In this document: piece after piece, positions 58,795 through 64,000 of the stretch
Layout of the letters: every line of letters starts with the position of its first letter
How positions within the stretch are numbered: the first letter of the stretch is position 1
Assembly (NCBI RefSeq): GCF_002099425.1
Contig: NW_018343985.1
Coordinates: forward strand, 1,001,001 to 1,065,000
Direction of reading: 5' to 3'
DNA length: 64,000 bases
Source: Phascolarctos cinereus
Taxonomy: Eukaryota > Chordata > Mammalia > Diprotodontia > Phascolarctidae
The notes under the pieces: generated by a model
What the model saw: the letters and a program-made list of their open reading frames with translations, nothing else
What the model was told of the DNA's origin: nothing
Databases searched by the model: none
Made by a program: the position numbers and the translations under genes

Positions 58795-60520
58795 CAGGAG
58801 AAAAAAACTGGGTTTGTATCCAAAGGTCTTCGATTCAAATCCTGTCTCTGATGCTTAGTACCCGTGAAATTTTGGCCAAGACATTCAAGCTTTTGGGTTC
58901 CATTTTATCTGTGAAATGAGGAGAGTGTATTAAATGGCCTATGAAATCTATTCCCACTCTAGATCTATGATCCTATAACAGCAGGGAAGAGTCAGATAAG
59001 TCTTTGGGAGCATGGTGAAATATATCGAGAGGCCTCTTATTACTGTCTTCTTTTTTCCCAAAATACTCCCAAAACAAGGGTAATCTTTAGATGGATCTTT
59101 CTATGCCACAATCCCAAGGGCTTTCACCATCATGGTCTCTTCCTTCTGTAAACATATGAACCTAGGATATATTGAGAAACAGTATGACATGGAGGTAAGG
59201 GTGCTGACCTGGAGGTTAGAGAGAACTGATTTCAATCTGGCTTTTGGCAAGTACTTGCTATGTGACCATGGCTAAGTCACTGAAACATGTAATTTCAGTG
59301 TCCAAAGAAACTCAGCCTATAAATGATATGAAGTTGTCAGTTTGCATCAATACATAGGAAGCTCTTTGTAATAATGAAATCACAGGTACATCCATACCTG
59401 ACCCCTCAAAATCTATATTACCCTGTTGATTCAGATTGAGTTTTTAACCTAATAAAACCCAATATTCTTCAACTGTCATCTACCAGTTTCTCTGTTATCT
59501 TGTGCTCATAAAACTCCTTTTGGAATATGCTGAAGAACTCATTTTTTTTTTCTTGGTTAAGACCTTTGTTTTCTTTGGTAGAGGGAATAATGGAAGTACA
59601 AACTCTGCTGTGTTCTGGATGTGGCCTACCATTTTTTCCCCCTTCCTTCCTCCTCCTCCTCTTTCTTCTTCTTCTTGTTCTTCTGTTTTTCTTTTTTTTT
59701 TTTCTTGTATTTGCTACCTTCTCCTAGCTTTTCATCATCTGTAAATTCAATATGGCTTTTATCTACACTGTATCTGAGACACTGATAATTTTTTTTTCAG
59801 CAGTAGATGGCCAAGCAGAGATCACCGAGGTACTCTAGGAGAGAGACTTCCTTCCAAGCTGAAGTTGAGATATAATGATTCCTTCTCCAATCTGGCTATT
59901 GAACTACTTTCCACATTCATCTCAATGTAGTATTGTGACTGTCCAGAACACCATTTCTAATATTCATAGACTAATGTATAAGTTGCTTTAAACTTACCAA
60001 TTGTGTAACCCTTGGCAACTCACCTGACTTCTGTTTCCCTCAGTTTCCTTAGCTGTAAATGACGATAACATTTACCTCCTAGAGTTGTGAAGATCCAATA
60101 AGATACTATTTGTAAACTACTTAGTATAGTGGCATATAGGATTGAAAAAAAGTAACGATTTTGTTCCCATCTCATTTTTTTCCTTCCTAATGTCCCCCTC
60201 CCCACACCCATCCCCATCCCAAATCACAGGATGTGGTAGGATGAAGCCAGGAGTGATAGGAACTATGAAAAAGAACATTTCTACCTCCTCATTTCTTTTC
60301 ACTTCAAGATTATGTGAGGGGCTGTGGGAGTTGCCATTGTGGAACTTTGGCCATGCTCTCAAGGGCAATATATGTGTTGTTAGAGTCATGTGGTGCAAAA
60401 ACCTGGACTTGGCAAAAAAAATTAAGTTCATTTCTCATCTTTGGCACTTCCTGAATGTGAGACATTGGGCAAATCACTTAACCTGTCCAACCACAGTAAT
60501 ATTCTCATATTTGAAATGAG
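58795..60520 (+). mobile_element. Scattered MIR/CORE-SINE fragments in intron 2
   Basis: Degraded copies at 58795-58980, 59170-59300, 60000-60135 and 60410-60520, each with a CORE-type 'GTGACC.TGG..AAGTCA' or equivalent. 59300-60000 between them holds a T/C-rich tract (59640-59705) and nothing else recognised. Confidence 0.55.
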
Positions 60521-60915
60521 GTCGTAACACAGGTTTTCCCCAAAGGCTTAGTATAGTATTAAGCTTCAAAAGTTTTAAAAGCTAAACCGGAGATAATCAT
60601 TTTTTTAGACACACTTTCTATGGAGTTACCTTACCTCAAAGGACTGTCGTGAGACCCAAAGGAGATCATGCATGGAAAGAGCTTGTCAAACCTCAATGTA
60701 TGATAGAGATATCAGTGATTTTTTTTTGTCACTTCCTCTTAACAATCAGAGTTATAAATAAATAGGACTCAGCCGTAGTGTATGTCTTAATTTGTATTTT
60801 ATCACCTAAGCCTATGTTTTCATGAACCTAAGATTATATTACTTGAAAACAGGCACAATATGGCATAGGAAACATTGGAATAACATGGAATAACATATCA
60901 TCTGCTTTATTTTAG

Positions 60916-61022
60916 AAACTGTTTCAGGAGATACAAACTCTGATCTAGGAAGTTGCCCAAGTGATGTAAATGTCAATATAGATGGGAGAATAAACTGCAT
61001 ACCAGACCAACTTGCAACAGAG
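60916..61022 (+). CDS. SI: Sucrase-isomaltase, coding exon 3 (stalk and first half of trefoil)
   Basis: The acceptor is TTTTATTTTAG with AG at 60914-60915. The 107-nt exon joins the phase-1 base of the previous exon to give residues 40-75, ending in RINCIPDQLATE, beside human RINCIPEQFPTE from memory. It covers the rest of the stalk and the start of the first P-type trefoil domain, with cysteines at residues 53 and 67. The exon ends in phase 0. The donor is GAG|GTTTGA at 61023, weaker than its neighbours, so splicing here may be less efficient. Skipping this exon would shift the frame. The stalk is about ten residues shorter than remembered for human SI, where the first trefoil Cys is near residue 63. 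Confidence 0.95.
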
Positions 61023-61096
61023 GTTTGAAAACTATTGTTATCTTTTCAATTTCATTTATTCTTTCTAGTGTGTTGTAACTGCACCATTCTGAGGCT

Positions 61097-61655
61097 GCAC
61101 TCTCCTTATGGTACACTGCCTAGATCCTAGCATGATGCTTTGCCTATCATAGGTACTTAATACATATTGGTTGAATTAGTGAACAAATATTGATAGTTAG
61201 ACATTAAAAAAAGGGACCAATTCCATCTTTCTTGGTATCTGTATATAAAATAAGCTGCATTTCACCAATTACTATGAGACTTTTTTTTAACTAGTATCCT
61301 ATCAAAAATAGAAGATTTAATGCAAGAAGTTAATATTTTCCCAGCTGTGATGGCCTGTTGTCTTTTTAATTTTAGGAATACTTCTGTCCCTTAGTTGGAT
61401 TAATGAATTAAGTTATGTAGGAAACCAAGATAAGTTTCTTTATGACATTTTTCTAGGAAGACAATGGAAAGACTTTTGGGTTGAGGATCAGAGAACTGGG
61501 GTTCAAGTGATGACTCTTTTGGTTCCTTTGGGCAAGTCACTTCACTTATTAAGCCTTAGTTTCCCCATTTATAAAATGAAGGGACTGGACTACTTGAGCA
61601 TTTCCTGAACTCTCAGAGCATTTCCAGTACTGAATCTATGATCCTGTGATTTAAA
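61097..61655 (+). mobile_element. L2-type tail (61097-61185) and MIR-type SINE (61455-61655)
   Basis: 'CATAGGTACTTAATACATAT' is the L2/MIR tail. The SINE has 'TTGGGCAAGTCACTTCACTT' and ends GAATCTATGATCCTGTG. Both in SI intron 3. 61656-62860 shows nothing recognisable. Confidence 0.6.
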
Positions 61656-62867
61656 AGGTAGCATTCGGTCAACATTATTTTTTTTTTCATTCAACCTGGT
61701 ATACCTGGAAAGATCCTTAAAGTCCTCTTTTGGAATATTTTTACATTTCTGACACCAGAATCTTGAGAGAGCTCCTTTTCAAAGGATAGGGCTGTTTTGT
61801 TTATTCAAACACAATCTTTAATAAAAAGGGATATGCTAACTAAAAAGCGTAAGGAAAAATTGTCTTATTCCTGGAGTCACATGTGAAAAGTCAGAGTTGG
61901 GCATAGGCAGTGGGAACAGTTCTGTAACCAAGCAAGATTTTCATATATTTATTCTGCTTCTCATTTTTGCCACAGAGAGACTTTGAAATCGTTATAGGTG
62001 ATCACTCTCTAATCTGTTCCCCACCATAGCAATTGGTATTAGGGAACCTTCAAATTCATTGATTTTCCTTCTTGTAATTTCCCTTTGATATACCTGCTAT
62101 ATATTTGTCCATATCATTAAAGAGCATCAGCCCTATTCCTTTGTAATTACATAGCTGCCACTCCTGACAGATAAAAGTAATTCCCCATATAAATAAGGGA
62201 TTTGCACTGATAAGATACTAGCATATAAATTGAAGGTCAGGTGCTTGTAACTCAAGCTAAAGAGCCATCTAATAGCTTTTGAGCTAATAGTTCAAAGTGT
62301 ATCAGAAGATAAATTGTGAAGGCACATGCCGTTCTTCCTTGAACTTGCTCCATAACCCACCTGCAAAATAAATTTGTGGAGGTTTAGAAATGCTTATACA
62401 GTTAAAGTCCAGTTTAGATGTTAATTTTTAAAAATTAAAGGGAGGGGGGGAAAGGAAAAGATGATTTTGTAAATGTCAATAGTCTTCCTAGCTAAGTAAT
62501 TAAAGTTACACAACTCTACTTGGAAACTAATCATATTCAGAAAGGAAGTCATATAACAACATGGTCTAAGGTAGACAAAGATGATTATCTTGTGAGAGAC
62601 TTTCCCTCATTTCAATGATGTGATTCTGTAATATTACAGTTTAAATCTCTAATGCTGTTTCAATAGCCATCATTCCACCCTCCTCCCCATACCTAACAGA
62701 TAAAGAAAAGACCCTTATTATGGAATTCTTTTCTAAATTTAACATTGGAAACATATTCAATCTCACCAGGCATATACTATGTGCAATGTAATATTTTAAA
62801 GTGCTCATCAGAAACATCATATACTATTTTTTTGGCTTTGTATCTTCACATCAAAATAATGAAAGTG

Positions 62868-63037
62868 GGGGCAGCTAGGTGGCATTGTGGATAAAGCTCC
62901 AGCCTTGTGATCAGGAGGATCTCAGTTCAAATTTGACTTCCGATACTTGACACTTACTAGCTGTGTGACCCTGGGGAAGTCACTTATCCCCATTGCCTCA
63001 CCAAAAAATTAAAACAAAACAAAAAACCCCAAAAAAC
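62868..63037 (+). mobile_element. Marsupial tRNA-derived SINE in SI intron 3
   Basis: GGGGCAGCTAGGTGGCATTG to an A-rich tail, flanked by AATGAAAGTG (62858-62867) and AACGAAAGTG (63038-63047). Sense to the gene, 272 bp before exon 4. Confidence 0.92.
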
Positions 63038-63309
63038 AACGAAAGTGAATGAAACTGGAAGTACCTGGAAGGAAGACAGCATTATTCTAATGTCCTTGAA
63101 TGAGAACTTTCAGTGAATGCTATTGCCTGATAACAGATTGACTTTGAATATGTACCTGCATTAGAAAACAATGGATGAAATGAATTTATATACAAGGTTA
63201 CTTGGGGAAAAGAGGAAAACAGAATACTCTTAGGAAAGGAGTTGGACATTAAAGTCAGAACTGGGAATAACCAATGACCACCAATGACATTTGTTTGATT
63301 TTGGCCCAG

Positions 63310-63427
63310 GCAATTTGTGCCCAACGTGGCTGCTGCTGGAGTCCACTGAGTAGTACTACCATTCCTTGGTGCGTCTTTGGGGATAATCATGGCTACAATG
63401 TTGCCGAACGGCAGACATCCAATGCTG
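63310..63427 (+). CDS. SI: Sucrase-isomaltase, coding exon 4 (second half of trefoil)
   Basis: The acceptor is GATTTTGGCCCAG with AG at 63308-63309. The exon reads in phase 0 and gives residues 76-114. It contains ICAQRGCCW and IPWC, hallmarks of a P-type trefoil domain, then HGYNV as in human SI. Cysteines at residues 78, 83, 84 and 96 complete the six needed for the three trefoil disulfides. No N-glycosylation sequon is present here, although human SI has one in this stretch (remembered as NDS before LIPWC). The donor GTAAGG at 63428 is strong and leaves one base over (phase 1). A marsupial SINE ends 272 bp upstream, in intron 3. Confidence 0.97.
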
Positions 63428-63521
63428 GTAAGGACTAGTTTGCCCTTCAAACTTTAACGTACTCACGAAATGGACAATTTAATAAAGAGATTCACTCTGT
63501 TTTTCCCTGCCTTTTTTTAAG

Positions 63522-63631
63522 GAATGCAATTTAGATTAAGCAGGATATCTTCGCCTACTATATTTGGAAATGACATTAACAATGTCTTGCTCACAACGGA
63601 AAGTCAAACAGCCAGTCGACTTCGGTTCAAG
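63522..63631 (+). CDS. SI: Sucrase-isomaltase, coding exon 5 (start of isomaltase N-terminal domain)
   Basis: A pyrimidine tract and AAG (AG at 63520-63521) precede the exon, only 94 bp after exon 4. The 110 nt plus the carried G give residues 115-151, including [19 protein letters not shown], which aligns with human RIPSPTLFGNDINSVLFTT. This begins the GH31 N-terminal beta-sandwich that precedes the catalytic barrel. The exon ends AAG|GTGTGG at 63632, in phase 0. The catalytic domains lie beyond the window, and I see no further exon between 63632 and 64000. Confidence 0.95.
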
Positions 63632-64000
63632 GTGTGGTTTTCTAAGTCTTGGAATAAATAAATTTTAAAAGGAAAGCAATAGACAAATTATACTCAATGA
63701 AGAATCACTTTTCCTTTTGAAAAAAAAAATGAAGCTTATTCCCAAACAGGGAATTTCAAGTAATTTGTAGTAGAATCAAAGATGCTTGAAGGGAGGGATT
63801 TTTTTTTCCATGCTGTCTTTGCATTCTGAATACCTAGTGTTGTACCCAGATTATGATAACTTGCTTCATAAAACTTATTGCTTCATAGCCTACAAGACCA
63901 CTTCATTGTGTGTTAGTGATCTATAAATGCTAAAAGAGTCAGCTGAAAGTTTAATACAAAGTTATCAGCAACTTGCAATGGTTGGAAAAAAAATTAGAAT

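Noticed and set aside
63082-63450. 122-codon minus-strand frame opposite SI exon 4
   Set aside because: Antisense shadow of a real exon, with no recognisable domain.
54703-63631. Maltase-glucoamylase (MGAM) as an alternative identity
   Set aside because: The N-terminus [14 protein letters not shown] and FGNDIN region fit SI better than MGAM from memory.

Overview
The window is nuclear DNA of a marsupial. This rests on its repeats: many copies of the marsupial tRNA-derived SINE whose head reads GGCAGCTAGGTGG and whose body ends in GTCACTTAACCCC, CORE-SINEs of the MAR1/MIR type, SINEs carrying an RTE-like tail, marsupial-type L1 in both orientations, L2, and CR1/L3 fragments. The species cannot be fixed by eye. 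No bacterial, plasmid or viral replicon features are present.

The one clear gene is the 5' end of sucrase-isomaltase (SI), plus strand, occupying the right end of the window and running off it. Four coding exons are seen with consistent splice sites and phases: 54703-54820, 60916-61022, 63310-63427 and 63522-63631. Together they give 151 residues: a short cytoplasmic tail, one membrane anchor, a short stalk, the first P-type trefoil domain with all six cysteines, and the start of the isomaltase N-terminal beta-sandwich. A candidate SI promoter and noncoding first exon lie at about 36760-37012, with a TATA-like box, an HNF1-like site, and CDX-, GATA- and CCAAT-like motifs. That would make intron 1 about 17.7 kb.

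Layout. 1-36700 is intergenic, upstream of SI, and is mostly old repeats: an L2 and a solo LTR near 1.6-3.5 kb, a 60-bp hAT MITE at 6.2 kb, a 7SL RNA pseudogene at 8.1 kb, an L1 with a large internal deletion at 11.4-14.5 kb, nested L1/SINE clusters at 18.2-23.9 kb, and an L1 split by LTR sequence at 29.9-32.3 kb, followed by a second solo LTR. 36760-54702 is the candidate promoter, exon 1 and intron 1, filled with SINEs, L1, L2, long microsatellites and a large unclassified repeat family. 54703-64000 holds the SI coding exons. Intron 2 contains an antisense L1-class element with ORF1 and no recognisable ORF2. Intron 3 contains a young-looking SINE 272 bp before exon 4. Intron 4 is only 94 bp.

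The most unusual observations are an LTR insertion whose right end is a 57-nt complement of tRNA-Glu (far longer than a normal primer-binding site), the short Ser/Thr-poor SI stalk, a possible upstream reading frame overlapping the SI start codon, and several nested insertions with readable target duplications. I found no new multi-gene system. Identifications rest on visual comparison with remembered families; no searches were run.
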